Below are positions 35,335 through 46,064 of a stretch of DNA of 64,000 nucleotides, in pieces. Source of the DNA: Pardosa pseudoannulata (taxonomy: Eukaryota; Arthropoda; Arachnida; Araneae; Lycosidae); assembly GCA_032207245.1 (NCBI GenBank), contig CM063505.1:175542827-175606826 (forward strand), in the 5' to 3' direction. The notes under the pieces are model-generated. The model searched no databases, was not told the origin of the DNA, and was given only the letters and a program-made list of their open reading frames with translations. How positions within the stretch are numbered: position 1 is the first letter of the stretch; every line of letters begins with the position of its first letter. Made by a program: the position numbers and the translations under genes.

Positions 35335-35589
35335 TTAAAAGCAGATAAAATATATAAATAGGATTAGAATTTAAAAACAAAATTCCCAAGCAGCTAATTA
35401 TGACTGAAAATTTTATTGATTTTACACCACCATAAAACTATTCATCTAAAATTTGTGAGTTTTATTGTTATATACTACAGTTTCAATTTTTGACCAATGA
35501 AAAATATAACACTTGAGATTATAAATATTCTTTAAATTGTTGAATTTACTTATAAAACTAAAAAACTACTCTTGGAAATTATGATACTG

Positions 35590-35850
35590 ATGCTTGAAAT
35601 GGTCTAATAGGTCATCAATCAGAGCTAGACTTCCAAAGTGCTGGATTCGAGTTTGAAAGTGCCACTAGACATCTCCCTGTGTACCCATCTGCAGGTTACA
35701 TTAATGGGTCTGAATGTCCTCTCTTTCAGAGGTCATCAGGCAAAGGAGAAATGCGGAATTAGGAGCAAAAGTCCTTCCTGAGGATGGTTAAAATAAAGGG
35801 AAAATTCCAGTGGGTTGTCACAAACGCCCTACACATGTCAAGAAAGGTGT
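35590..35850 (+). repeat. Probable tRNA-derived SINE, family E
   Basis: A possible head ATGGTCTAATAGGTCATC with B-box-like CTGGATTCGAGTTT, then a GC-balanced body to about GGTGTCCCATTTG. Only one copy, and the A box is weak, so the assignment rests on overall layout. Confidence 0.4.
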
Positions 35851-36329
35851 CCCATTTGCTAGTAGAAAACAGTTTTGATTATTACAAACATTATACGCAA
35901 TTTTTTCTGCACAAGAGCTAATTAGATAGGTAACTATTGTTTAAGAACGGCTACGATCATGAAGAGGGTTTGAAGCTCACTTCTAGAATGTGTTCTTCTG
36001 AAGCACACTGATACGCTTTAATGTTATAAAAATCAAAAGTGACGGGATTAATATTTAGTTTTCTATACACAGATCGTAAAATTAACTTTTCAACCACTCA
36101 GCAATTTTGCCTGTACTTCATACGGGTCAAGCTTTGGGTAACGCACTTACTCGTGATTTGTCTGTATGAGGTGTGAGCATCATATTTTAAAAGGTCATGT
36201 GTCTAATTATCACGTCTACTTTATCCTCGATTATTTTTCGACTCATTGAAGATATTACTAGAAACAGGGTCGGTTCTGGAATATTAACCGCTAAGGTATG
36301 ATTTGTCTAACCTTATTCCTGCAAGGTAG

Positions 36330-36600
36330 TTGTTGTTGTTTCCAGTACCGCTTGGACGAAGCAAGTACGTGAGCCAGAGGCCAAATGAATTAAGGCGAAG
36401 GATTGCACCTTCCGTTTTTCGAGTACCACTAAGGTGAAAGTACGTCTTAGTTATGGTGGGTCCTCATAATTACGTGTCCCAGTCACCATTAACGAACACG
36501 GTGAATCTTAGGCAGGTTCGCTCCCCGAACCCGCCACCCTCGAGTTACGATTGTTGCATTTACCGACTGAGGTACCGCGGCTCGTGCAACATAGTATTTG
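36330..36600 (-). repeat. tRNA-derived SINE, family C
   Basis: On the complement, GCGGTACCTCAGTCGGTAAA gives an A-box-like start and GGCGGGTTCGGGGAGC a B-box-like core. The body continues to CCAGTACCGCTTGG at the other end. More GC-rich than its surroundings. Only one copy is visible here. Confidence 0.55.
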
Positions 36601-36809
36601 ACCCTATCAATACATATGCCTAATCTTATGGCTGCTTGGGTGCAAGCAATGCACACCTATTAACTCCGGCTCAGAGTAGAAATATATACTTTTAATTTTT
36701 GAGGCAAATGATTTCATCAGATCCAGTCCGTAAATGCAATTTTCTTATACTTTCGGTAATAAAAAATAGACATTTTAGAGACTAAAAAAAACTAATTTCG
36801 TCGGAGCAA

Positions 36810-37066
36810 CAGCCCATAGGGGACCAGTGCCTACGGTGCCAGTCTTCATTTCCGACACCAAAGGCCCTGGGGTGCGAAGCATATGCTCCGTTTAGGAGGT
36901 CAGCCTTACTCGGAACCACCAGTGTTTAGTTTCTAAGCATGCTTGGTCCTCAGTTTATCTACCCACTGGAGAGATGAAAGGCTGGGTCAACTTTACCCAA
37001 CCCGGAGATCGAACCTTGGATTTGTGTCGTGGGATCAGGAAGAGCTATCCCAGCGACACTGGGGTT
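36810..37066 (-). repeat. tRNA-derived SINE, family D
   Basis: On the complement, GTGTCGCTGGGATAGCTCTT is followed by CCAAGGTTCGATCTCC (B box) and GGGTTGGGTAAAGTTGACCC. Single copy in the window, 210 bp from the family C copy in the same orientation. Confidence 0.55.
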
Positions 37067-38465
37067 CATTTTAAAGACTAGTTTTCTGAAATTTCTTGAA
37101 CTGCTAAAAGGTTAAATCGTCCTTCCAATGGAATAATGCTTTGAACGAGTACAAAAGCAAAAGTGTCGATAGTTTAAATAGAATATAAATTTCTGTAACG
37201 TGAAGTTACGGTAATTCATCCTATATTTTTACTAAAAGAAATAAAATATTATGTTCTGTTCAAAGCCGTAAAAGAGATAACCAACAGCTTTCTCAAAACT
37301 AATGACCTTGGAAAAGGACTCTGCTACCTAACAAAACTAATTTACCGGGCATTTTAAATCTGACGCGCCCATCGAATAAATCCTCTGTCTATTCTGTCAC
37401 GTACGTTTTATTTAGGCGGTGTCCTTCAAATTTCTAGCTGCATTCGTGTTGAAGTATTTTTGTGGGTGGTTTAGGTCAAAATATATCTAGTTGCAATGTG
37501 GCCTAATTATGGTGTTATTCGTGTAGAGATATGCATATTCAGACCTGGCCAGCCCAAAGCATTTCGCAGGCCACATTGGAAATGTTATGATGGCAGGCCG
37601 TACTATATGTACATATGTGTGTAAATATATTTTCATTAAAAATTTATAATAATGCATCATTATTAAAGTTTTGCTCATTATTATTCATAAATTAACTGCT
37701 CAACATTTAAAAATTCTTAAATCAGCATAAACAGTGATAATAACAATCAATAAACAAATCTAATGATATTATATTTACTACAATAAATGCAATAACTGTT
37801 TCAATTATAAATTTCGTGAATTCCCCGGGTGGTCACAAAATTTTACTGACAGGATGTGATTTTGTCAGATTTATGTATGATAATACGGACTAACTAGAAA
37901 AATGCCTCTTTTATGTGAATGCTAGGATTTTTCAAGAAGAGGAAAGGAGAGTGTTTTCATTGATGAAAGGGAGGAGAAGTATGATTCTCTCTCTCTCTCT
38001 TATTGTAATTTATGTAAATAATGTACATAGCAACTATAATAAAGTCTAGTAGAGCTCAGGATGAATTGGCAACAGGGAGATGAGATTTCTTTAGAAAAGA
38101 AAACTCTTACCCCCCCCCCTCCTCTGTGGCATCTCTCTCTTTTCGACCAAAGCTCCTCTTTTTGTTTCCTCTCTAGATTTTCTCACTCCCTGACGCAAGT
38201 TGGTCTCTTCAAAAGACTTCCCTTGTTGGTCAGTATTTCTCTGAAATGACATCTTCGTTAGTTTGAATCTTGCCACCAGTTGGTGCAGGAAAGTCAGTTC
38301 TATCCTTGTCTACCGCCTTCAATCATTAAGGAAGGCCTGTCAAGTACGAACCGAAGCAAATTTCTTATGTTTAGTAATGTCATCTCCCCAGACTGGACGG
38401 TGATTCTCTTGTCCTATCAGGTTGACTGTCTATTGGGTATTGTAAACTGATGACACACATTGTGT
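37067..38465. other. Intergenic, with CT and poly-C tracts
   Basis: A further fragment of the GACGCGCCCATCGAATAAAT...TCTGTCACG type near 37360-37403 suggests hAT-end relics. (CT)n lies at 37985-38001 and a nine-base C run near 38110. No gene recognised. Confidence 0.4.
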
Positions 38466-38565
38466 TTAACACTAGAACCGAGGCGGGGGGGGTAATTTTG
38501 ACCCAAAAACTATTTTGTGGTTTTTTACGATTTTTTTTTCAAATAATAATGACAGAAATAATATA

Positions 38566-39777
38566 CACAAGAGCCAAGACATTACGACCACCCCTACATT
38601 TTGCAATGAACTCGCCTGGATGACGTGGAAGGCAAGTGATCAGGTGGAAGTAGTATTTAACTGTTGCTGGAGTGTCTGAAGAATCATTCTTTCTCTTACT
38701 TCTGTGTGTGATGGGAAAGGCTGTGGATCTAAGCGATTTTGATAGAGGGCAGATTGTAATGGCTCGAAGGCTCGGAACAAGTATTTCCGAAATAGTACGA
38801 CTCGTGGGTTGTTCGCAATCTACAGTTGTTAGTACTTATGTAAAGTAGATGAATGGCGGTGAAACCAGCAGTAGACGACATGGTGTTGGACTCCACACAC
38901 TATCAAAGAAAAAGGTCGGAGACTGTCTCGTATGGTGAAGCAAAACTGGAGCAAGACAGTGGCTCAGCTGACAACCCAATACAATGCAGGGCCAAGTTGA
39001 ATAGTATCGGATCACACTGTTCAGCGGATACTGTTGGATATGGATCTACGCAGCAAACGTCCCATTCGTGTGCCTTTGCTGACCAAGCGTCATCGCCAAC
39101 TGCGCCTACGCTGGGCCCAGGAATATCGCGACTGGTCCATGGATCAGTGGGAGAGAGTTGCCTGGTCAGATGAATCACGGTTTGTCATTCATCACGTCGA
39201 TGGCCCTGTCAGGATACGCCGTCTTCCAGGCGAACAGTTGCTCCCTCAATGTACAGTAGGTTATACACAGGCCGGTGGTAGTGGTATTATGCTTTGGGGG
39301 AAGTTATCCTGGAATTATCTGGGACCCGTCGTTGTGGTCGAGCAGACCATGAATGCTACAGGGTATCTGAATAACATTGCGGACCAGTTGCACCCTTACA
39401 TGGCATCTGTTTTTCCAGCTGGAAGTGGAATATTCCAACAGGACAACGTTCCATGTCACAAGGATAAAATTGTGTTGGAGTGGTTCCAGGAACATGATGC
39501 TGAATTCCAGTTAATGTCCTGGCCACCTAATACACCGGTTGTCGATCCGATAGAACACACTTAGGATGATATGGGACGGCAGCTCAGAGTTCAAAGACCA
39601 CCCATTTGCAATATCTTGGATTTACGTAACCGTTGCTTAAACATCTGGTACAATCTGTTTCCGGCTATCTACCAAGGACTTGTAGCATCCATGCCAAGGC
39701 GGGTTGAAGCTGTGTTGCTCGCCAAAGGTGGGCCAACACGTTACTGACAGGTGGTCATAAGGTTTTGGCTTTTAGTG
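38566..39777 (+). mobile_element. Tc1-like transposon, nested
   Basis: A 1212-bp element flanked by TA on both sides (38564-38565, 39778-39779). Its ends match as inverted repeats: CACAAGAGCCAAGACATTAC on the left and CACTAAAAGCCAAAACCTTA on the right read inward, both followed by GACCACC. The interior holds a full-length but broken Tc1 transposase. It is inserted inside a TTAA-bounded MITE, so it is the younger of the two. Confidence 0.92.
38710..39747 (+). pseudogene. Tc1-type transposase, inactivated
   Basis: The N-terminal region from 38710 reads [20 protein letters not shown] and then a helix-turn-helix ([16 protein letters not shown]). It meets in-frame stops from about 38847 and a frameshift before the C-terminal frame. 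The catalytic part (39034-39564) keeps all three DD34E residues: the Asp of WSDESRF (39169-39171), the Asp of QQDNVPCH, and the Glu of DPIEH. A TAG follows, where the family has Trp of the (E)H.WDDM motif, and the downstream sequence still reads DDMGRQL to the normal end. Broken at several points, so not active. Confidence 0.9.
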
Positions 39778-40134
39778 TATAATACTCATTAAAATATATT
39801 TTCAAAATTTATCCTTAGAACTGTTTTTATAAAAATCTATGTTATTTCTGTCATTATTCCCTGAAAAAAAAAAGACAAACTTCTGAGTATAAGTGTATAT
39901 TGCGAGATGCTAGATACTAGTGTTAATTTGTAAGTTCTCTGGCGTTAATCAGATAAAAAAATATTTTTTTCCCGATAAAACTATGTTTCATAAATCTATA
40001 TTAGTATTATTCTCATAATGAAATTTTACGCCCTTTTTCTGGTTAACATATTTTTTTTTTTTTTTCCATTTGAATGCTTTGGATTGATGTGAGTGGCATT
40101 TTTGTGGTTTGCTAATGGCTTCAAAAACGTTAAG

Positions 40135-40275
40135 GCAGTCCTGCCTGTTCATTATTCGTTACAGCCATTTTTAGTCTGATGTAGCAGTTTGGAATCAACT
40201 TTAAATAGTAGGTCCTGGTTTCGTTAGATCTCGTGTAGGTAAAAAGTAGACTACAACGCTCCATGTCTAAAATCC
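40135..40275 (+). repeat. tRNA-derived SINE, family A, diverged
   Basis: Body blocks TAGTAGGTCCTGGTTTCGTTA and AAAAGTAGACTACAACGCTCC match family A; the tRNA-like head is badly decayed. Confidence 0.55.
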
Positions 40276-40429
40276 CGGTCGAATGATTCCATACTGCAAA
40301 ATTTGAATCGAGGTTCATGGTTATGCATGACTCTCAAGAAATTGAGCCTAAACGTTTCAAAGCTGCAACAAAAAATTCTCATTTTTGTAAAGATCTTCGA
40401 TATGAAGGAGGATAAAAAAATACATTTCT

Positions 40430-40930
40430 CAACAGCGGCGCGTCGTAACTGGCCTTCGCTAACTGGATCGGCGGTCTGTGGCAAAGAGATTTCCGTAGGC
40501 GATTAAAGAACCGTGGTTTGGTTGTCGGAGCTTTGGCGCCTGTTCCGTCCGGCGATAAACGTCGCCAAGCCTGGGCATTTCTCATCTGTGTTATCTCTGT
40601 GGGCAGGCGTGCGTGTGTGTTCGATTCCGGGCGCGTGTGTGGTGCGTATGCTTGTGAACCTCCGGCGGCGTGCGTTCCCAGGCCGAGCGGGGGTCACGCA
40701 CGCACACACACACACGCTTGAACTCTCAGGGCTGCCGTCTGCCCACTGCTGCGGATGGAGTGGACGGTAACGTTCGAGTTCCGGAAAAAGAAAAAGAACA
40801 AACAAATCGCGAAGGGGGTGAGATGCCTTTCGCGTGGTGGGCTCGTTGACGAAATTCTCACACAGTCTCGGCCTGTGTTCGTGCATTGCGTTGGGGGGGA
40901 GGAGGTCAAGGGGGTTACGAACCCCGAGCA
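40430..40930. promoter_or_regulatory. CpG-rich island
   Basis: About 500 bp with many CpGs and GCG/CGC runs, in sharp contrast to AT-rich flanks. It contains a CGCACGCACACACACACACG repeat (40696-40715). Several overlapping open frames on both strands result from low stop-codon density and are not credible. Most likely a promoter region. The direction is uncertain, but a plus-strand candidate exon lies inside it. Confidence 0.4.
40755..40817 (+). CDS. Candidate first exon in the CpG island
   Basis: ATG at 40755 followed by 21 codons reading EWTVTFEFRKKKKNKQIAKG, then a consensus-like donor GGGG|GTGAGA in phase 0. The Lys-rich segment comes from an AG-rich tract, so this could be chance. No downstream exon was recognised. 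Confidence 0.22.
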
Positions 40931-41689
40931 TCTGTAATAATGCATGAAAAAGAAAGAAATATAGACTATTGTTGCAGTGCCGAATGTAACCGACTGAGGT
41001 CTGGAGTTTTCTTTGCGAAAATACCCCTCTCCATCTGAAAACGGAGCACTTTTTGAAAAAAAAAAGTGCATTATATCAATGTGCGGATTTTTTTTTTTTT
41101 TTGAAAGTTTTTTTAACAAGGTAACTCGTGTTATTTTCAAATATGCGTTTTGACTTGGTAATGTTTCCATGTTAACGTTCTCTAGATTTAGAATTCTTTT
41201 TATTTCAAAATCTGGAAAGCATTACTACTAAATGAAAACTCAATAGCTGTATTTGTATTTTTGAATACCGCAACTGAATTTTTACCTAAGAAATTTCTGG
41301 CTAAACCATTACTTGGCAGAGGGTTCGCTATATGTTATTCATTTGACTCTCAAGCAACCGCTTCTTGCCCTGTCTCCATAATCAATGTAAGAATTATTCA
41401 TAAAGGTAGGTAATCATAATAATCACAAATTGGAAAATAATAAAAAAACTGTTAAAACATTTCATTTTTGTTTATTAAATCCCACCATTTGTCCAGTTAG
41501 TTATTAAATTGCTTTTTTTGCTATTGCATTAAAAAATTGGCTATTAATTAGCACAAACAGAGCGATTAAAAGTTATCAAAATTTATTATTACAAATGTAA
41601 TTTATTTTAGTCTCTGCATACACCATCAAGTTATTCAGTTTTGCAATTTTTAATTAAAAGGATTCATTGTTTTTTATGACAGCCACACA

Positions 41690-42730
41690 CAGGGCCAGAA
41701 GGACTATTTCTCATAGTACCCATGAAAAAAGAATATAGTGGAGAAAAACATATAAACATGTTTTGTTTTCTCTATATAATGCATTCTGAATGACATCACA
41801 ACACACAGATTAAGAAATTTAAAAATTTATACTTACGAATCACGTAAAAAGGAAAGTTATTTACACCATTACTTTCTTAGATTTAGCACCCGTTTAAAAC
41901 CTTAATTCATTATTTTTTGTTTATTTTGTACGGATGTCACTGGTCGCAAAAATATTTTATGTTTTTCTATCCCTAAACTCTCTACTCTCTAGTTCTTGTG
42001 CTATAAACTTCCGAATCCACCCTTCTGTCTCTTTGCTCTTTTATGTGTTTATTTTTCGCTCGTTATCATTTTTGTGCTTACTGACAGAAGCCTCTGGATT
42101 GACGGGCTCGGCCCATAGGGTCCAGTTGCCACACTACCTTTAAAGCCTTTAAAGCACCTGTTAATACGTCGATGACTTCATCGTAGTTTAAGCTGCTTGC
42201 GGTTTCTTTTTCGATGCACAGTAAAGCATATTTTTCACTAGTTGCTTCTGTCCCAACAGGGAGCGTAGATAAGATTTTTTTTTTAACTTTCAGATTGCTG
42301 AAAAAAACTTCCACCCTAAAGTGTCGTTACAAGAAGGCAAAGAAAGATTTCTCAACGTAGCTACTAATTGGGATAGATATTCTCTTGTTCTAGGTAGTGA
42401 ATGATTTTTGAAACGTCCTTATAGACTTTCCAAGTTTTAGGATTATTGAATTCTATACTGATATACAGGAATGTAAAACTCCAAGCATATAGTTTTTAAT
42501 AATTTTAACTTCTTGTTGTTTAACCCCACTCTCTAACTAGAATTTTGGAAATTATTTTGAAGCTTATCGCCATTCCTATGCTTAATTCCTATGGGTAAAT
42601 TGTTTCGCTAGTTCGGATCGTGCTTTCAACACAGGGCGCTTTAAACAAACATTTTATGCACGGTGTAACGCCCCACGACTGATACGTCCGTGTCAAATGC
42701 CTCCTTTGCCCCGCCTTAGATTCGGCCCTA
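41690..42730 (-). mobile_element. hAT transposon with perfect 8-bp target duplication
   Basis: GCCACACA occurs at 41682-41689 and again at 42731-42738. Between them lies a 1041-bp element with ends CAGGGCCAGAA and, inward from the right, TAGGGCCGAATC. The 8-bp duplication and the (C/T)AGGG start are typical of hAT elements. The interior encodes only the C-terminal dimerisation segment of a hAT transposase on the minus strand, so this is an internally deleted copy. Confidence 0.85.
42078..42314 (-). pseudogene. hAT transposase C-terminal dimerisation fragment
   Basis: Reads EVFFSNLKVKKKILSTL, then ALLCIEKETASSLNYDEVID. This is the hAT family C-terminal motif (FS.LK.IK..LRST ... LA.L.IE...A..LD.DDVID). 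The rest of the transposase (BED zinc finger and RNase H-like core) is missing. It lies inside an element with clear hAT termini. Past the VID motif, towards 42078, the frame runs on into unrelated residues. Confidence 0.75.
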
Positions 42731-42915
42731 GCCACACACGCATACAGGAAAAGGAATAGCTTTAAAGGATCATTACAACTGAAGAAGTGAAGAATCTCAG
42801 AGTATCATTAATGTCTAAAAGAGGTGGATCTATTAGCTCTGGATTCTATTGCAATAACAAAGAGGTATATTTCACTAAAATTTCTTAAATATCGATCAAT
42901 TTTCTTGTAATTTAA

Positions 42916-43104
42916 CCCTTTCGGGACCAACGTCTCATATACGCGACGCAGCGATTTCACTCTTAGTCCAGTGACCTCCGGTTTGAGAGACCAGCGTCGT
43001 GTATGCGTATTCGGAGATCGGACTTTTTATTTTAAATTTTAAATGATAGATTTAATTACTAGATTGTCGACTCGTATAGCATTTACGTGCTGATCCTCAA
43101 GGTG
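42916..43104. mobile_element. piggyBac-type MITE, 189 bp
   Basis: TTAA at 42912-42915 and 43105-43108 flanks CCCTTTCGGGACCAACGT on the left and CACCTTGAGGATCAGCACGT inward from the right. Near the left end GACCAACGTCTCATATACG and a diverged second motif GACCAGCGTCGTGTATGCG (42992-43010) form a subterminal repeat pair. Too short to code. The CCCTTT..GG start with a TTAA target is characteristic of piggyBac families. Confidence 0.75.
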
Positions 43105-43109
43105 TTAAA

Positions 43110-43920
43110 TAGTTTTAGGATTACATTTCCAGCTATACTTATTAATTCCAATGGCATCATTACATAACAAGCACATCTTCAGATGCTAGGTTCAGGATGT
43201 ATCACAACGGTTGAAGATATTTTAGATGTCACAAAAGTAAGTCAAACGAGTAAAAGAACTTAAAGGGTCTGGTACGTTCCAATAACTACAAAAGTCTCGA
43301 CAGTCAACCTTATTTTCATACTTTTGTAAGTTAAAAGTTTATAAATTTTAAAAAAGAAATTTTTGCTGAATATTAAGTCATCTTTTATCTTTAACTATCG
43401 ATCATATAAACTTTTCTATGCTGTATAGAAAAATTTCAAAGTATCCAAATTTCTAGCATTTTTTTTTCACAGTCATCTGATTGCACGTAACATTGCACAT
43501 TTATTCTTATGTATAATGCAATTTTTTCAGTTGAAATTAAAATAATGTTGTGAATCTATAAAATAATGAACTACGAAAGGAATCTTATATACATTTTTAG
43601 ATCAAATAATTATATCTCTATATAATAACGCTATGTATGTGTGTATGTGTGCTATGCATTTCGATGAATCTAGATTTTAATTTTTGAACCAATCTTGATG
43701 AAGTTGCACAGTAATTTGTCACTATTTTTGCTATTCATTAATTTTTTAAAATTTCATTAATCAAAACAAGCTCTCATTAGTGTTTTCTCCAGATATATTT
43801 GGTAGCTTGTTTGATCGAAGAAATATTAGATATAATTTGCATAAAAATATAAGAGAAGGGTTATATTATATTCTAATTGATAGTTTCTAAAACATACACA
43901 AAATTAATCATTTCACAAGG
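43110..43920. other. Intergenic, old dispersed repeat
   Basis: The segment 43612-43760 (TCTATATAATAACGCTATGT ... AACCAATCTTGATGAAGTTG) has the form of widespread arthropod repeats with a conserved TATATAATAACGC start. A similar motif family occurs at 46720-46960 (GAGAGCTACGTGAATGGAAT ... GGTACAGATATTC). No gene. Confidence 0.4.
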
Positions 43921-43926
43921 CCACAT

Positions 43927-44135
43927 ATGTGGTTTAGTAGCTAGCGAATCGCGTTTTTAACCAGTGAGTTTGGGTTCAATTCCCGATTAAGGCTTGGATG
44001 TATTGGTATTGTCCTTTTAAAGAGAACGATGTTGACCACAGATGTGGTTATCCCATACTAAAGAGTCATTAAGACCTCAAAGTTGTTCAAAAATGAACCC
44101 CAGCATTGAAAAAATAATCTGATTTGGACACTATC
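43927..44135 (+). repeat. tRNA-derived SINE, family B
   Basis: Head GTGGTTTAGTAGCTAGCGAA, B box GGGTTCAATTCCC, body GAACGATGTTGACCAC and ATACTAAAGAGTCATTAAGA. The head-body order matches the copy at 30201. Confidence 0.7.
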
Positions 44136-44436
44136 TGACTTTTTTTGTACTCTATTATATATCTTTTTTTAAAAATTTCTACGATGCCTAATCAGAATTG
44201 TCATTTGCATTCTCTCCAATTTTCAAAGTTTGTTTTGTTTCTCAAGGCAATCGTGTTATCCGAGTAGAATTCAAGTACTAACATCTAACGGAAACCAAGA
44301 ATGTTAATATTCGTTATATTGAGATTTTACGTCACATGAATATTTCGTACGAAACTGAAACCTTTTGCTACTACAATAAATATTTTTAGTCGCATTGTTG
44401 TAGATCGGTAGTTTTAATATCCGTTACATTGAGATT

Positions 44437-44720
44437 TATATAGAGTGCGGATTAAAAAAAAAAAATGAAGGTGCACGGTTAGATGTATAATAGTCCAGAA
44501 TACAAAATTCTAACATTTTACAGCTAATCGTTTATGAGTTATAACCCACATGAGTTATAATTACATTGTATTGAAATTTTTCGATATAAAGAGTGCAGAT
44601 TGCATTCAAAATGAAGAAGGTGCAGAACCAGGAGTTACATCAGTCCTAACTACAAAATTTCGACCCTCTACGGTTAATCGTTTTTAAGTTATGCCAGCCA
44701 TCAAGGTAGTTAAAACCAGT
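44437..44720. repeat. Two diverged tandem copies of a ~160-bp repeat
   Basis: Both units contain GAGTGC(G/A)GATT, AAATGAAG..GGTGCA, TACAAAATT(C/T)..AC, then TAATCGTTT and AGTTAT. Unit 1 begins at 44437 and unit 2 at 44598. The pattern matches a common class of decayed dispersed repeats. No coding content. Confidence 0.5.
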
Positions 44721-45196
44721 ACAGGAATAACCAAAATGGAAATTTAAAGTTTCCTTGTACATTTATACAAACGTAACATTGAAACTTGTCAAAATTCATT
44801 CAGGCATGGGCAAAATGAGTATTTCCATTGAAATTTGAACAATGAAATTTTTAGTAGTGCAATACATCCGTTTCTTTGTAAAAGAAAATAAAATTTTTTT
44901 CATTTTGAAGAAGATAACGTTGCTAAAATTCCATAGAATATAGTCATTATTTTGACCTGAATATTTGGAACCGGTATTTATTTTCAACAAAATTTAAATT
45001 GTAATTCCTACGTTCTTTGTTCAGTTAAGCGAGAATCAACTTTTACGGATCCCTTCTAAAATTGCTAATCGTCATACACTCTAAACTGGCCTTTCCTTAC
45101 AAAGACAGCTTGTAATTTATTTAATAATAGAATATTTCCTCGGTATAGCTGGTATTTCACAGGGATAAGCCCGCACAAAATGTGGTAAGGAAATGG

Positions 45197-45318
45197 GTTA
45201 ATTAGACTAAAACCTACTGCTTAAAACCGATTCCCAAAGACCACGAACAACATAGAATGCTAACAGATGGATTAAGACCCACGGAAAAGTAGCGCACTAC
45301 TATTCCTCCAACATCCAG
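45197..45318 (-). repeat. tRNA-derived SINE, family A, partial
   Basis: The plus strand reads ACTAAAACCTACTGCTTAAA then a decayed head, GGATTAAGACCCACGGAAA. It is an older partial copy on the minus strand. Confidence 0.55.
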
Positions 45319-45451
45319 CACGAGATTTAGAATTATGCTATAAAATCATTGTTCATTCTTCTTGCCTTGCATTCTACTCTCAAGGAATTGGGTAGAACTT
45401 TAGTACTATTGTTTGATCAAGCACAATTTTTCTGAAATCTAGTTAGAACCC

Positions 45452-45479
45452 TACACACACACACGTGTGTGTGTGTGTA
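45452..45479. repeat. Perfect (AC)n-(GT)n palindrome
   Basis: ACACACACACAC followed directly by GTGTGTGTGTGT, forming a self-complementary sequence around the central CACGTG. Such a tract can extrude as a cruciform. Confidence 0.9.
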
Positions 45480-46018
45480 CATGAATACTTATATATATGT
45501 AATATATCAAAATTATTTAACTTTAATATTTCCTTAAAAAATTCTTCTCTTCCATTCTAATTCCTTAAAATCTTTTTCTCAGCCTCTAAATGTCTTAATC
45601 AAAGGAGTGTCTTCGACTTAAAATTCTTTCGATACAATTCCCAAAGTTTTCTATCCTATACATGTAATTTTTCTGTCTATTTAACAAGTTTTCCACTTTT
45701 TTTTCTGATCTTAACATTTAATTCGCTGAGTAAGTTTCTTCTACCTTGGGAAAATTCTGACTGTCTTCGCTCTTGGGTGCACCTGTGTTCGAGCAGAGTG
45801 ATTTTTGTGTTTTTTCTCTTGTCTGTCACTAACTAGTAAAGATGCTCGTTTTAGCAGCTCTGACATAAAATTTTAATTAGACTTGTGCCGGTCTCTTTCA
45901 GTTGCCCGACTGCATTGTTATTATTGCTAGCTATTTAGGTTTTCTCCTTGCCCAGTAGCCCGGGCAAGTAAAAACAATAGGGCTGCATAATTATTGTGAC
46001 TATAGAAATTAATTATTA

Positions 46019-46064
46019 CACATATATACATATATATATATATACATACATATATATGCATGTA
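46019..46064. repeat. AT/AC-rich microsatellite
   Basis: Mixed (AT)n and CATA units, followed at 46146-46170 by a GT tract. The open frames across it are composition artefacts. Confidence 0.85.

Larger units (their letters stand above)
38470..39922. mobile_element. TTAA-flanked piggyBac-type MITE, split by a Tc1 insertion
   Basis: TTAA at 38466-38469 and 39923-39926 flanks terminal repeats CACTAGAACCGAGG (left) and CACTAGTATCTAGC (right, inward). Inside, AATAATGACAGAAATAA (38545-38561) faces its reverse complement at 39842-39858, so the original element was a palindromic MITE of about 240 bp. A Tc1 element (38566-39777) has landed near its centre. TTAA duplication is the piggyBac hallmark. 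The CACTAG terminus is shared with the element at 50127-50745. Confidence 0.75.

Noticed and set aside
38853..39178. Two long frames overlapping the Tc1 transposase in other phases
   Set aside because: Shadows of the transposase coding sequence; the catalytic motifs are in a different frame.
40503..41170. Several long overlapping frames on both strands in the CpG island
   Set aside because: They arise from low stop-codon density in GC-rich sequence, overlap in conflicting frames and show no family motif.
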